Source of the DNA: Gonocerus acuteangulatus
Lineage: Eukaryota > Arthropoda > Insecta > Hemiptera > Coreidae
Assembly: GCA_946811695.1 (NCBI GenBank)
Contig: OX328125.1
Coordinates: 52,056,994 to 52,120,993, forward strand
DNA: 64,000 bases
Reading direction: 5' to 3'
The position numbers and the translations under genes are program-made. Of this stretch, positions 25,740-38,968 are shown piece by piece (the first letter of the stretch is position 1; each line of letters starts with the position of its first letter). Under the pieces are notes generated by a model. The model ran no database searches and was not told the origin of the DNA. It worked only from the letters and a program-made list of their open reading frames with translations.

Positions 25740-26605
25740 TTGAAATAGTATCTATCCGTCCACCGGAACGCGTTTTTTGAAATTCGCGCGAAAAAATCGT
25801 AACGCTCAAGTGCTCATTTTATAGGTTCATTGTCATAGGAAAACGAATAAAACCATTAAAGCTGATATCTGTAACAGTTTTAGAGAAAAGTGGAAAAAAT
25901 GTTATTGTAACTCAATTTTGGTTTGGGTACTTAGAATCTTGGAATTCAAATGAAATATTTTCTACATGTTTGAAATTCATCTAAACTAAGATGTTCAAAT
26001 TTTGCTTACGTTTGGAGTTTATGAAGAAGTCGAAAAAAAAAAAATATATATAAATAGCCATGAAATGTTTTGGGATCTTCGTATATTTTCGTAAATATCT
26101 CGAAAAGGGTTGGGGAATTGTGGTAAGTGGAAGGGAACCATTTAAAAGCTTGCTCAATTCTCTACAAAACAGGTTCTGAAGCAATTTTCGATGGGGCGAT
26201 GTCAATCGGAGAAATGAGTGCTTACAACTTCAAATGTGGTAGTTCTGTTCTATTGGACAGGTCTTTGTTTAGCTCACTTTTTAATGGGTTGTTTTTTGTT
26301 TTAAATTTCATTTAGCAGTAAAACTAGTATTTTACGGCAAGAAAATTAGAAACTTAATGGTAATAGTGTTTTCCTAGAGCGAACATTGAGAAGGCGGGTG
26401 GGGGAGTGATTTCCGCTTAGGATACTGTCAGTTTCCTGTTTTGGCGCCTTAAACTTCCTTCTCTTTGAGATTTTATTTTATATTTTTAACGGAAGATAAA
26501 ACCCTACCAATAACTGCTTCCATTATTTTATTAATGGCACTAGGAATATGAACGGAAACGCGCTAAAATGACGCAGTTACAGCGAAGCGGACTTTTTTTT
26601 TAGCT
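25740..26605 (+). mobile_element. Repeat family B, near full-length copy
   Basis: From 'tccgtccaccggaacgcg' through 'tcgatggggcgatgtcaatcggagaaatgag' to 'cgctaaaatgacgcagttacagcgaagcggacttttt'. No conserved ORF. Confidence 0.6.
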
Positions 26606-27691
26606 TGTAGTAGGGTTCCGATTTTGCCCATTTTTTCAACACATTTTCCTAATTATAATATTTTTAAAATGCTGGAATCTCAAACATCAATTTTTCATAG
26701 GAAGTGATTTAAATATATGATCTTTTGCCGTTTTTAAAATAATTTATTGATAACAAAGGACAGTTATTGATAGATGAACAAAATATTTCAACTTTCACTT
26801 CTTCCTGTTGTTATTGAAGAATCCTTGCCTAAGGAAAATGTTTTTTTCAATTTATCGTACGAACAATTAAATTAATTATAGGAATATTTCAAGGTACTTA
26901 TTGTTTTTATGACTACAAGAAATATTATTAGTTTTAGCCTTCATTAGAAGGAGATAATTAGTGATAAAAAAAATCATTAGGTACCATCAGGTACGTTAGT
27001 CTTTTAATTTTATGGAGGTGTTTTTTAATGATAAAATTCGAAATCGAAGGTGTTATCAATTACTATGCAGGTGAGCATATAACTATAAGTGACCTTAACC
27101 CGGGAATAACAGAGCTGTTATGTAGTCGCGTATGAATTACACAGCCACAAAAAAACAAATCAGACTCAGAGAGAAAACCATGTTTACTATATGTTTTTGT
27201 TGTTAAATGAGGCAGCAACACACCTCAAGACTGTTCTGAAAGGAGATCTGATTGTCCCTAAAAATCAGATCTGGAGAAGCTGCGTTTGCAACTGACCCTA
27301 CAGATTGATTTAGTCTATTTTTTCTCAAACAATTGGATACGTTATCATACAATACACAAACGAAGAAATAAAGGGAAAAAATGTTAAAAGTAAAAAAAAA
27401 AAAAAATAAAAAAAAAAAAAAAATAATCCTTCAGAGCCTTCTGTTCAAATTCAGGAACATTAATGTGCTTTAGGTCCACCCGACAAATCTATGGTATGTA
27501 CTGTATAACATACCATGTATGTTACGAACAAGATGTACAACGGTTTTTATCAGTTTAGTCATCGCTAAAGTATATTTATGTTAAAATCTTGAATTTCATC
27601 TTGAATAATTATTCCCATGGAATTTTGCTCATCTCAATATGTCAAGTCAATTTTAAAATACAATTATTGATTTATTTCATTTTACTTTCAG
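26606..27691. other. AT-rich stretch before the second secreted-protein gene
   Basis: No ORF of interest. Contains poly-A-rich 27391-27423 and a reverse copy of repeat family E (27425-27585). It must hold, or lie downstream of, the missing first exon of the gene starting at 27692. I could not identify that exon or a promoter. Confidence 0.4.
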
Positions 27692-28534
27692 ATTGCTCTA
27701 GTCCTCCTGACTACCTTATCACTGGTGGCCGAATTTGCTGGAAATCCTCTGAAGTTCCCAGATGAAACAAGCGTCAGTGAGAGTCCTGAGGGGAGGAACG
27801 CCGAGAATCCCGAGGCGCGATTTCACCACCATTTCCACCACAAAAAGAAGAAGAAGAAGAAGCCTGGATGTGGTGGTCACTTCCACAATCGGTTCAGACG
27901 TGCAGACCCAGAAGGGAGATTCTTCTTTCCAATATTGAACATTTACGACACAGACGTCTACGTTGGGGGTGGCCAATATGGTGAAGCGGGCGGATCGGGG
28001 TGTGGATCCGGGTTTGGTGGTGGTTCCTCTTCTGGGATCGGCGGTCTTGGTAGTGGTCTGACTGGAAGTCTCTCAGGCATTACTGGAGGACTTGGCAGTG
28101 GACTGGGGAATTTGGGTAGTGGTCTTGGGAGTATTGGGAGCAGTATAGGGAGCACCATAGGCAGTCTTGGAAGTGGACTGCCGTCCATAGGATCTGGAAT
28201 CTCTCCAATTGGCTTTCCAGGTGGTGGAGGATCACCAGTTAGTGGCGGCTCTCCGTCTGTGCCTCCCAGTCTGCCGCCTAGACCACCAGCTCCGGTAAGC
28301 ACCACAGACCCCGACGGAGATAACGAGGACTACGACTACACTGACTTCTCGACCACAGTAAGGTCTAGACCTGTAGGAAATAGAAGACCTGCTAATTCAC
28401 TTTACAACTATCCTATAGTGAATAGTTTGAGCAATGGCATCAGACCAGTCTTGCAACGTCCACAAACCTACTTCAACCAATATGTCGTGAGACCTATCAA
28501 CAGAACTATTCGGGAATTTTATAGCCTATTATAA
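27692..28534 (+). CDS. Secreted His/Lys- and Gly-rich protein (exon 2 onwards), function unknown
   Basis: The exon starts after a good acceptor (tttactttcag) and stays open for 280 codons to TAA. It opens inside a signal peptide (IALVLLTTLSLVAEF), so a short first exon with the Met is missing. After cleavage the order is: an acidic segment; a His cluster and seven Lys with one Cys (FHHHFHHKKKKKKKPGCGG); a basic RFRRA that could be a processing site; a ~90-residue Gly/Ser/Leu repeat (GSGLGSLG-type); a Pro-rich linker; an acidic DNEDYDYTDF patch; and a basic, Tyr/Asn-rich C-terminus ending in YSLL. The lysines use mostly AAG. Composition suggests an extracellular structural, cement or cuticle-associated protein; no family is recognised. 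AATAAA-type signals follow near 28683 and 28798. The Gly-rich part is mirrored by a Pro-rich ORF on the - strand, which is a shadow. Confidence 0.8.
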   Translation: MALVLLTTLSLVAEFAGNPLKFPDETSVSESPEGRNAENPEARFHHHFHHKKKKKKKPGCGGHFHNRFRRADPEGRFFFPILNIYDTDVYVGGGQYGEAGGSGCGSGFGGGSSSGIGGLGSGLTGSLSGITGGLGSGLGNLGSGLGSIGSSIGSTIGSLGSGLPSIGSGISPIGFPGGGGSPVSGGSPSVPPSLPPRPPAPVSTTDPDGDNEDYDYTDFSTTVRSRPVGNRRPANSLYNYPIVNSLSNGIRPVLQRPQTYFNQYVVRPINRTIREFYSLL

Positions 28535-31500
28535 TTTTTTTTGGTGCCAAAAATTGATAACACTTTTTAGGTCTGCTATTATTAAAAGTACGTTATATAA
28601 TGTGAATGTTAATTATCTTCGTTTACGCGACCATAAGTCGGGATAAGCGCCAGGCGAGAATGATAATATGTTTTCAGAAAAAAATAAATAATAATATCAA
28701 TATGATTAGTAAACTAAGAGAAACGTTTTTTGCTTCAAGAAAAGGTTTTTGACTTAGCCCTTTTTCTTAGAACAATTTTTGAACAACTGCAGTGAAAATA
28801 AACATATAAACATATTACGCATTGAAGGTTGATTTTGGCCAACAACTATTTCAAAGAATAATTAGGATAACTAATATATAAAAATGACAGAAACTAATCT
28901 ACTTATTGCCAGGCTTTTATATTTTTTTGTTCAATTAACTAAAACGATTACTTTCAGCCAACTTAAAAGTTGCATATAACATAGAAAAAATACTTTATTA
29001 ACCACTAGGTCTTATACTAGTCATTCGAATGTAGTCAACATTGTAATTTATTTGTTTTTAATTTTTCGAAAAATTGTATAAATACTACATTAATGTATTA
29101 TTAACAACGAAGACAATTCTAAAGAGTTGAAGTACGTATGTTATGTGATTTTTATTATTTTATATACAAAATTATGTCCCTTAAAAGTGGAACTGATTAT
29201 AGTAACATTTGTATTTAAATTTCTATATTTTTTAAGGGGATTAAAATATATTTTGATTGCTCGTAAAGGTGTAGTCATAAATTTTTAATTAGGTGATATC
29301 ACCGATAAGGTGGTGCTTTAACATTATTAACAAATATGGAAGCATTTAGATTCTTCAATACACATTGTCTATGCCTTTCTTCGTTCTGTACTGATTTTTC
29401 TTCCTTAAGTAGTCGTCTTGTCTAAAGGTACTTTTTTCGTGGTAATTCAAATCTGATTGTCTTAGATCTTTCAGAAGAGCTCGTTGACCGTGGACATTGC
29501 CATTAAAGATTATCCAGAATTTTATATTTTTGTCTCTATCGATTTTTTAAACAGCTGACTACGAACACAGGAGATTGTTGCTATGGAACATAGTCTTCAG
29601 TTGAGACGTGGCTATTGCAGCGGAAGGTTCTTCTACGTTCCATTAGGCTGTATTTAGTTTTTAGGCCCTTAAAGAGGCATCAGATGATTCGAAACATGTA
29701 GAGCTATTTTAATGAATTCACTATTATGCTAATTTCGAATTTATTCTGCCTACATTTCGTCCCTACCAAGTCAAAGTATCGAATGTGAAAAATCTCGTTT
29801 TTCATATTCGAGACTTTGCTCGTGGATAGGTGGACGATACGGCTTATAGCAAATTGTCACAACTCTAGCCCCTTTAATGCCTTAAATAAAGTACCCATTA
29901 AGACAATTTTTCAATATATTACTTCAGCAATTAATAGAATATGTTCGTTCTCTGATTTGCATATTCGATAGTATGACATGGTAGGGACGATATGAAAAAT
30001 TGTTGAGATCTAGGCCACTACTTATTTTAATATTTTTATTTTCCTTAAAGTATGTTTCCTTCACGCAATCGTCCTCCCTGAAACAAGTTTTTCATTTATA
30101 ACTTCTTCCGCTTTCTTGTAATAACCTCATCACAAAATCTTCAAAAGGACCTTCTAATCCCAACTCCTCCATTAACTTTAGATGTAAAATATTTCATTTC
30201 ATTTCCTGTTAATTTAGAATTACTATTTAAGCGATTTAGCTTCAAGGCCTTTTGTTATCCATTTCAATGGACATTATCTTTTTTTAACAAATCGCAATGA
30301 TTATTCCATTATTATATTGTATACTTGTTTATTTTTCATTCTAAACATGTATGTTTCTACATAAAATTTTATGTAATTATTATTTGTTGGTATAAATACA
30401 AAATAAATAATATTTGGTGTTAATTTTACTTCAGACAATAAACGATCTAATCTTTCGGAGTGTCATCAAAACATCATTTTTATTACAGTGACAATAAGAG
30501 AGGTTTTATGTAACTAAACTATCTTCAAACCGTTCAAGTAAGTGTAACTGGTGTGAGTAAAACTAAAGTTTAACTCGGATGTCTAGTTGGTATTGTTGAG
30601 CCAAGTTCTTTCGAATGATCACTATACCAATAAAATTTTTAACTTTAATTTATTGACTTCCTTAAAGGCACTGAGACAACGATATTGAAAACGGCATAAA
30701 AGGAATGAGGTTTAGCGCATCGCATGGATGTTCCAAAAATTTGAAAAAGTTACTTTTTTCGATCATATTTCAATTGCAAAAATATAACTATCATAATTAT
30801 TTAGTGTTAGTATATAATTATAATTTTTTCCTGGAATATGAAGGTCCTGAATGCATTTTTACCTGACGGAAAAAAGTTATTTACCCTTTATTTCATACTT
30901 ATTGCTGTTTTTCAAAGCAGCGAATTACATTTTAACATTTCTAAATAATGGGGCATTACAGGAAAGTTCATTAAGAATCTTTTGACGCTTTGGGAAAATC
31001 TGTAGCATGAATACTTTTGGAGTTTGAGTGAAAGAAGTACAAAAAAACAAAACAAAAAAAAACGTAATTCTATTTTAAATTTATGAGAAAATATGTTCCC
31101 AAAATTTTTCGATTTACGCATAACTCATTTATTGTGATTTGAGTTGTTCCGAAGATATTCCCGCGAAAATGAGCTTGCCCCTGCTTAACATCTGTAGTCT
31201 ATTCAAATAAACCCAGGAGTTCAATTAAACATGCGCGAACGCCTAGGTGGGAATTTCTCCCTGCACTCTCCCTTCTGTTCCGCCATTTGCGAAGCGTTTT
31301 AGTGATCAAACACTTAAAGGGAATCACTATAAAAACTTATTATGTCTCGTTTAGGAGCAGGAAAGGCTTTGATAGGCCAGATTATAACTCAAAACAGATG
31401 CACCCTAGTCCAATTGATCCCGAGGTTTAGCGGCTTATAGGCTAACAAGTAATTTGGGTCCGGAGTAACCCCTCCCCCTCCTGATGGACCGAGTTTGGTG

Positions 31501-32279
31501 GTTAACGAACTCGTTCAATGGGTTCCTAGGGGAATTCTATATACATACTAAGTTTCGTGGCAAAACAATAAATAATGATAATAATTTGTACTATAGGTTG
31601 AAGTGAATATAAGCACTATGAATGGCTATTTCAAAACAATTGTACAAAGTTTATTTATTTAAAGTAATTAAATATATAAAAAAAAAAACACTATAACAAT
31701 TGAGCAATAATTTTTACGACGTAATGCCAGTATTTATACTAATTGCAGAACTCTTGAATGTTATGCTTACATTGCTTATAATATAGCAAAACGTATTTCC
31801 TGAATATCTTAGAAGTAATCAATATTTTAGACACTTGCAATATATTCTCAAGTGAATGCTCGGCCTCTGTGACACACAAACCTTGAAGATAATGGTTCTG
31901 ATGTGTTCAATTCCTCTTCTAATGAAATATTAATATTCTAACCTTTAACATCTTCTTACAGATTTTAAAAGCCGTATGATCTCATGGCGGAATGGTCTCT
32001 AAGTGCGGGGGTGATCGCTCAGCTGTTTACTATTTGCTTAAGATGAAAGGAGAAGTAATGCAATTCAACAAAAATTCCAATGACTCATATTTCAAAATGT
32101 GATTTACTCCATTAAAATAAATAAATATGTACTTGGAATGCTAGCTATATTTGCCACTTACTGTGGGAATTATCCATAAATAAATGAATAATTCATACAA
32201 ATTATAGCGCAAAGAAATTCTTTAACACTTACATCTGTGTTGGGTTGAAATAATGGAAATTGCAATAACGATTTTTTTT
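28535..32279. other. AT-rich stretch without recognisable gene
   Basis: 3' flank of the secreted-protein gene, then unassigned sequence. Contains repeat family F (30760-31185) and a family-C unit (31440-31560). No ORF with recognisable content. Confidence 0.45.
30760..31185 (+). repeat. Repeat family F, copy 2
   Basis: Ordered similarity to 20395-20865: 'cctggaatatgaagg', 'caaagcagcgaat', 'cttttgacgctttgg', 'gatttacgcataactca', 'atattcccgcgaaaa', 'gcttgcccc'. Confidence 0.6.
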
Positions 32280-32400
32280 TTATTTCATTTTTTTACGGCG
32301 CATCGACAACTGGGCAATCAACCGCCCTGAGATGAAAATGAATTCCTGCCGCCGCGGCGGAGGGACTCGAACCCCCGTCTACCGCATGAGAATAACGATT
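32270..32400 (-). repeat. tRNA-derived SINE, reverse orientation
   Basis: Poly-T (tail) at 32272-32298, then 'acggcgcatcgacaactgggcaatcaaccgcc' shared with the SINE at 50962-51083. The reverse strand then shows a B-box-like 'gggttcgagtccc' (about 32362-32374). Read on -, it is tRNA-like head, body, poly-A tail. Confidence 0.65.
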
Positions 32401-33238
32401 ACTGATTATATTTTTAAATGTTTTCACTAAGTGTCAGGATGTTTCGTCTGCGGGATTGCAGAATACGCGGGTTAGCATCCGGTTTTAAACTGGTTGAGTT
32501 TTTTAAACTCGCCGAAATAATTCGCTTCTTCGCTATGGATGTTTTTGTAATCTTAGGCAACGAGAAGACTATTCAGTACTAATGAACTGAGGTATTAAAT
32601 TTTATTTAATTAATTAGTTAAGAGTAAATTCTAACTTTTAATGGACCGATTTTAATTTTTTTTTGACAGCACACGTTCCTCATTGGTGGGCCATCTTGTG
32701 GTGAGTTTCCTCAAGTACAAATAATGGGCGGACGGGCCGATTCCTTCCTAATGTACCGATTAAGTTTAGTTTTACAACACATCTTTCTCTTGACGGTGTT
32801 AATGCTGCGTTACAATATAATGGAAATAGCGGCCGTTATTAGAAAAAGAGTATTTTGAGTCTAGAGTTAACCTTCCTCATCATAGACCGATTTTGGTGGT
32901 TAACGAACTTGGTCAATCGTTTTCTGCTACATGAATGACATTGCGACCTTGGAGGAGAAAGAGTGAATCTGAAAAACATAATTTTTTGTATTTATTTTAT
33001 TTTCTGAGTCAGAAATATGTTGGCAACACGAAGCTTCGCCTTTGTCGATTTCAAGGGCGAATCCCGGGTTTGAAACTCCCCTCCTAGCATTTGGTTACCC
33101 ATAAAACATTCGTATAAATTATAATTAAAACATTGAATTTCAATGGCTCAATTTTTCAATCATATTTATGAATCACCATTCCATAGAGTAAACATTCGCC
33201 ATTGATATCTTGGAGCACTTCAACTTCCATTTTCCAGC

Positions 33239-33505
33239 CATGGGCGTATATAGAAAATAATTTCGGAGGGGGCTGGGAAAATTTCGGGGGGGGGGGGGGG
33301 GCTGAGACCATTTCCGGTGTATGGAATACTAACAATTTAGATCTTGGAAGAGTTTTAGCCAACTTAAACGCTATTACACCCAAAATAAAATATGTTTTAT
33401 GAACTAAATGATCTTATTTAATTTATTTTTAAGGGTTTTATGAAATTTTTACCGATCAAATCAAAATTTCGGGGGGGCTGCAGCCCCCCCTTATATATGC
33501 CCATG
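33239..33505. mobile_element. hAT-type MITE with 8-bp target duplication
   Basis: A 267-bp element bounded by inverted repeats 'catgggcgtatata' and 'tatatatgcccatg' and flanked by an 8-bp duplication 'tttccagc' (33231-33238 and 33506-33513), as expected for hAT transposition. Inside are G-runs, 'cccaaaataaaatatgtttt' and 'gggggctgcagccccccc'. Related sequence lies at 12655-12880 (reverse), 34256-34475 and 36545-36610 (reverse). No coding capacity. Confidence 0.8.
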
Positions 33506-33554
33506 TTTCCAGCATCCGTAATTCGTGATTCGCCCTTTCTCCTCCAAGGTCCTG

Positions 33555-33587
<33 letters not shown>

Positions 33588-33600
33588 CATATATATATCA
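33555..33600. repeat. (ATAC)n / (AT)n microsatellite
   Basis: Six or more 'atac' units followed by an AT run. Confidence 0.9.
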
Positions 33601-33894
33601 AGTAATTTTCAGTAACTAGTAGGAAGGATTTATGAAGGTTGATGAAAAGGATGATGAAATTCTTCAAAAGTTCTTTCATGAGTACAATCTCAATAGATAC
33701 ATTACATCCACTCGGAAAGTTCTGAAATGTACGATGCTTTTGAGTTCACACTGGGGCACTTAGTGTTCAGCATTGTGCATTATGCTGTAATCGAGTGTAT
33801 ATGAATCTGTGGTTACATCTACGTACATATAAGCAAGCAACAATGCGTGACTTGTAGACGAATTACTTATTTTTACACAAGGAGCTTTATCTAT

Positions 33895-36800
33895 TCAACC
33901 TATGATGACCACTCTTTCTGAGAATATGTCTTTAGCAAGCTCAATATCTATTTGAGAGCCAAAAAATACTCCCACCTTCGCATGTAGGCTAATTGGTTCC
34001 AGCTGCATTACATCTTCGCATCGCTCTCCACTGATGTTAAGGCCTTTCCCCTCCTTCATTAGAAATGCTATCGGGTTCGCACAATAAAGTAAAGGAACCT
34101 ACAAGAAATTAAACTCATTAGGTAAATATAATCCTTACTGTTAAAATTGAGAAATGTTTCCCTTATTTCAGATAATTGAGTAATTTCTTTTCTTCTTTTA
34201 TAAGTACAAGAATGCCTAAGAAGAGTTAAAAAATAAATTTTAAGTGATCCATTTAAATACCATTTCCGGGGTATGGACTACTAACAATCTTGAACTCGGA
34301 ATAGCTTTAACCAACCAAAACGCTACTATACCCAAAATAAAATATTTTTTATAAACTAAGTGATTTTATTTAATTTATTTTTAAGGGATTTATGACACAT
34401 TTTTACCGATCAAATCAAAATTTAGGGGAAGGGGGGCTGCAGCTCCCTCAGCCCCCCCCTTATACATGCTCATGATTAAATAAACGGACCCCTGGTACAT
34501 TACCGGTCAGAACTTGCACCCTTGCGTCAGAACTAAGCTAACTCAGTTTATAATCTCCGAGTTTGTTACATATGATAAATGAAATAAGGACAACAAATAT
34601 ATTCCTTCATTTCAAATTCCTCCTCCATTCTTTCTGATATATTCCCCCACTTTAAAGACGCATTCTTAGTGGATTTCCGGATGAAAGACAGACTCATGAC
34701 TGAAGTTTTGAAACATATCAAAAATTCATCCATTCTACCTCCTAGATAAATATCTATTATAAAAATGTGTGCTAATTTCTTATGAATAACGTCTTGGCAG
34801 AATATTACAAATTAAAAAAAAAAAAAAAAAAGAAGTATTTTTAAAAAAAGGAAAAGAAAAAATAGAGAGAGCAACTCGCCTTTCCTTCATCCCACATATA
34901 TATTCCTCCTGTTTTTACAATGGCATGCAGAATAGAAACCAGTCCTCCAGGATTGAAGTAGGAGAGATTTGTATCCATCTAAAGATAATATCAATATTGT
35001 TAAAGAATGATTAGATTATCACAACAAAAATATGCTTCTTTGTTCTTTAATATTGAGTCATAATACATTTATTTACATCTTGAAATGTTTAGAACTGAGT
35101 CCAAGATTGTACCCAAAATGGGCAATGTGGCAGTTATCTCCATTGTTTCTCTATTTATTTATTTTATATAATTTTATTTAATTTTTCTTTTGTATTCTGT
35201 GATTAATATTTTGTAGGGAAATTGTTGTAAAGTTTTTAAGTAATATCTCTAAATATTCCTAGAGTTTAATTGTCTAACAAATGTTCATTTGTATATAATA
35301 GATGTTTTCAGACGTTGTGGAGCCCACTGGTGATTGTTTTTACTTAATATTATGTTTACAAAAAGAATATCAATGGAAGCACATGAAATATTTTATAACT
35401 TGCTCATAAGCAATTTGACCTGAAAGCATGTAAATAAAATACAAAAAGAATACCAATGAAAGCCTTGTGGTTAGAATTTCCTTTACTATTTCATGCCAGT
35501 TATTCGAAGTGCCACCATCTTCAAAGTAAAAATGAGCTTTGATAGGAACTTCAATATTTTTTCCGTAAAGCATGAAGAGTCCAAGGTTCTGAAACGCAAT
35601 AATTGTTTTAGTTTATCAACATCTTTTAGGGGTATCCCTGTGGTCTAGTGGGTAAAGTCATAGATTTTCATGAGGGAGATGGTGGGTTTGAGTCCCATCG
35701 GCTGCAGGAATTTTCTCATCTCAGCTTGTTGAGAACATTCCTCGCTGCACCAGGGATGTTGGCCCTAATGGCCCAGAAGTCATCCTTTCCAAATCAAATG
35801 TAACCCTTTCCAAATGAGTTGAAACCCTTTCCAAAGCAAATGTAACGCTATACAACTCAATAGTCACCATCTTATTTCCATTGTAAGCGTTTCCATTTCA
35901 ATTGTCAACCTTGAAAATGTTTTGAAAATTTACTTCTACATTTAGATAAAAAAAAATAATAGTAAAAAAGTAAAATAATAAATAAAGTAAAAAAAAAAGT
36001 ACTGAAGGCTGGAGTATGAACCAATTCTATATTCCCTCCAACATGACATGGTGGGTTCATCCAGCTATTTATATATGATTTTATACTACCTTTTCTGTTT
36101 CTTATCAAAATACTTACAGGTTCCAATGTAAATTGATGAAGGCCTAGACCATTGAGAGCGATGACCAACTCGGTCGAACATCCACAAAGAATGTAGCCAG
36201 CAATTTCAATATGTTCACCGGTTAACAATACATCTGCATCCTTCAAGTGTCTTTTTGCTTTACGAAGTTTCATTGGGCATCTTGAAAAAAAATACAAGTC
36301 TTGTAGAAATGAAACAACCTCATATTACAAATCATTCTCTATGCTCAACCATAATTTGTTTAATTTTCAATGAAGAGTTCACTCATCTTCTTGGTGTGAG
36401 TCTTAGATCGATACTATTGGTGAACAAACTGGGGACCATTTTAAATGTGCTATCATTTCTGAATCTATAGCTCTAACACAAATAGGCAAGTGGAAGTACT
36501 GTAGAGACCGAAATCGCCTAAGACAGAGGTCTTTTTGACAAATGTCAGTTTGAAAATTTCATCGGTAAAAATGTGTGATAAAAACTTGATGATAATAAAT
36601 TAAATAAGATCATTTAGCTCAGATTTTTTTTCAACCATTTTCAGGGCGATATCTATAAATGTTTTTGAGAAAAATGAATAAAACCAGAATTTTCATTTTG
36701 GTTACTCCAAAAGGATTAAGGGATGACGGATTGAGTTGAAAAATAAGGTAATTTTGAGGTCCTCAGGTAATGTGTAGGTCCTCGATCCTATTCCTATCAA

Positions 36801-38888
36801 CATGCAATATCTTGATCTTTTCAGGATTGATTGTCAGACCTTTCCTTTTAAGTTCTACATGCCATTCATTAATAGTTGTTTGGAGGTTCTCAAAACTGTC
36901 AGCCACTAGTACAATATCGTCTGCATAGATAAAGGATGGTATGAGCACTGGTAAGTGATTCTAATATCCCACTGGGGTTCTAGGAGTTCTCCTTATACAA
37001 ATTTCCACACTTCAACCCAGTGAGACGAACAATTCCCTTGCATGAACAACTCCTTTCTGCTTCAGTGCATTCCAAATCTCCAAATTTACGTTTAGAGTTG
37101 AAATATTAACAAAGAAAGAAGAACAAGTACTCCATTGAGTTGGCTACTGCCTGTGTCTTCATAGTCGGGCCTAAAATGTAGGTTTCCTTTAAGATGTCAT
37201 TGGAGTAGATGTTTACGACTTTACAAAAATATCAAAACAAAATATTAACTGTTTCTATTTCAAATTTTCTAAGTGACACTAGGGATATAGTTATTGAAAC
37301 GTGCTAATTTAATGAAGTAGGACTTTTTATTGTGTGAATTCGCATGAAAAATTCTTAAATTCGCAGGCACAATATCAGATTATGGTTATAACCTCAAGAT
37401 TAGGACTGAATTCTCTTCTCTAAAAAATAAATTTTCATTTTGGATTGCTTTGTGAAGGAGTTTGAAGGAAAAAACTAGTGCATCTTGTAATCATAATGAA
37501 TGTTAAATGTACCACTTTAATGTTATATGTTCATCGTACAACTCTTTGTAATACATCCAGTGGTAATGGCCAAACGTTGAAAATGACATATTGTATGATT
37601 AAATGAGCTGCATTGGATTCTTGGATCTAAATATATATTCTGAAGAAGGTGTCAATTACAGAATATCTTTATATTTTTAACATTTCACTGCTAATAGATT
37701 AATTCAGTCAACTTTATTCATCGTTCAAACCATTTATTAACAGATGTTAGCACTGTTTCTGAGATCACTGAAATTTAACCAACTACCCAAGAAACCAAAA
37801 TGGATTATAATATTATACCTAGGTAACGTAAGCGTCACGTTTCCATAACAAGGATAAATAAAATAAACACTTCTTCCTGCAAGAGCAGATTTCACCATTC
37901 AAATGTATAATAAGGCAAAAACTTACCTAGCAAAAGCAAATATGAAGCCACAAGATGATCCTCGCCGGATATTCTGCTCTTCATCAAGTGAAGACTGATA
38001 GCCAATGTAGCAACCGCTCACTGAACCCTGAATACAAGGAAAATACAATGATAGTTGTCATGGAGAATGTATTGTTTCAATTGACAGTAACTATAACACT
38101 GCAAACACTTTTATAGTATTATAAGAAACATTTAAAGTATTGTACCTGTACAATATTTTGTTTCGATTCAGCAGCAATGGATATCACGCATCCAGAAGAC
38201 ACAAGAGCTCCTATGAATATCTCGTCTATTCTCTCTGTAATAGTCTTATCACCCATTTTCAACCTGGAATAAGTATATCAATTGAATCATACTAACAACA
38301 AAACAGAATTAAGACACAGAATTAAGTTCTTAAAACTATCCCTAAAGTTGTAGCCTCACTAATATTTAGTAAATTAATTTTTCCCCTTGTACTCAAACTA
38401 TGAAATATTCCAAAAATATTTTCATTGTGGTTTTATTAGAAATAACATTTCTGGATTATTGAATAGCTTGGATACAAAACTTCCATCATTAAGAAATGGG
38501 CATTTAGATCCTTTCTGATTGAAATTAAACAATTGCCATCAAACTGATATATTTCTTATGACTAATTAATAAATCTTTTTCTTATGGAATTAATAAATTT
38601 CAATGAAAAGGCCAAAACTATTTAAATTTATTTTTAACTTACTACCTTAGCTTATCAATGTGAATATGACTTGTCCACCCAACAAATTATGAAGATTTTT
38701 ACTCAGAATTAACATTTACTCTCAAAATTCAAAATTTATGGACCTTAATATGAACTTTAAAAAATCACAATAGACCTTAACAGAAGGTAACATTATATGC
38801 CTGATGATGAACCTGAATAGGTTTAAAATGTTGCTAATATAAGCTAATGTTTTAAACAATTTTGGGAAGCAACTCCTGCCACTTTCTT

Positions 38889-38968
<80 letters not shown>

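Noticed and set aside
27958..28305. Pro-rich 115-codon ORF antisense to the secreted-protein gene
   Set aside because: Mirror of the Gly/Ser-rich coding region; no start or splice context.
33250..33480. G-run and 'gggggctgcagccccccc' as a possible G-quadruplex regulatory site of the FBPase-like gene
   Set aside because: It belongs to a MITE found at several places, so a gene-specific role is not supported.
35636..35710. tRNA-like sequence with A and B boxes
   Set aside because: No complete cloverleaf, and it is followed by a repeated body. Classified as a SINE head, not a tRNA gene; the same applies at 11760 and 32365.
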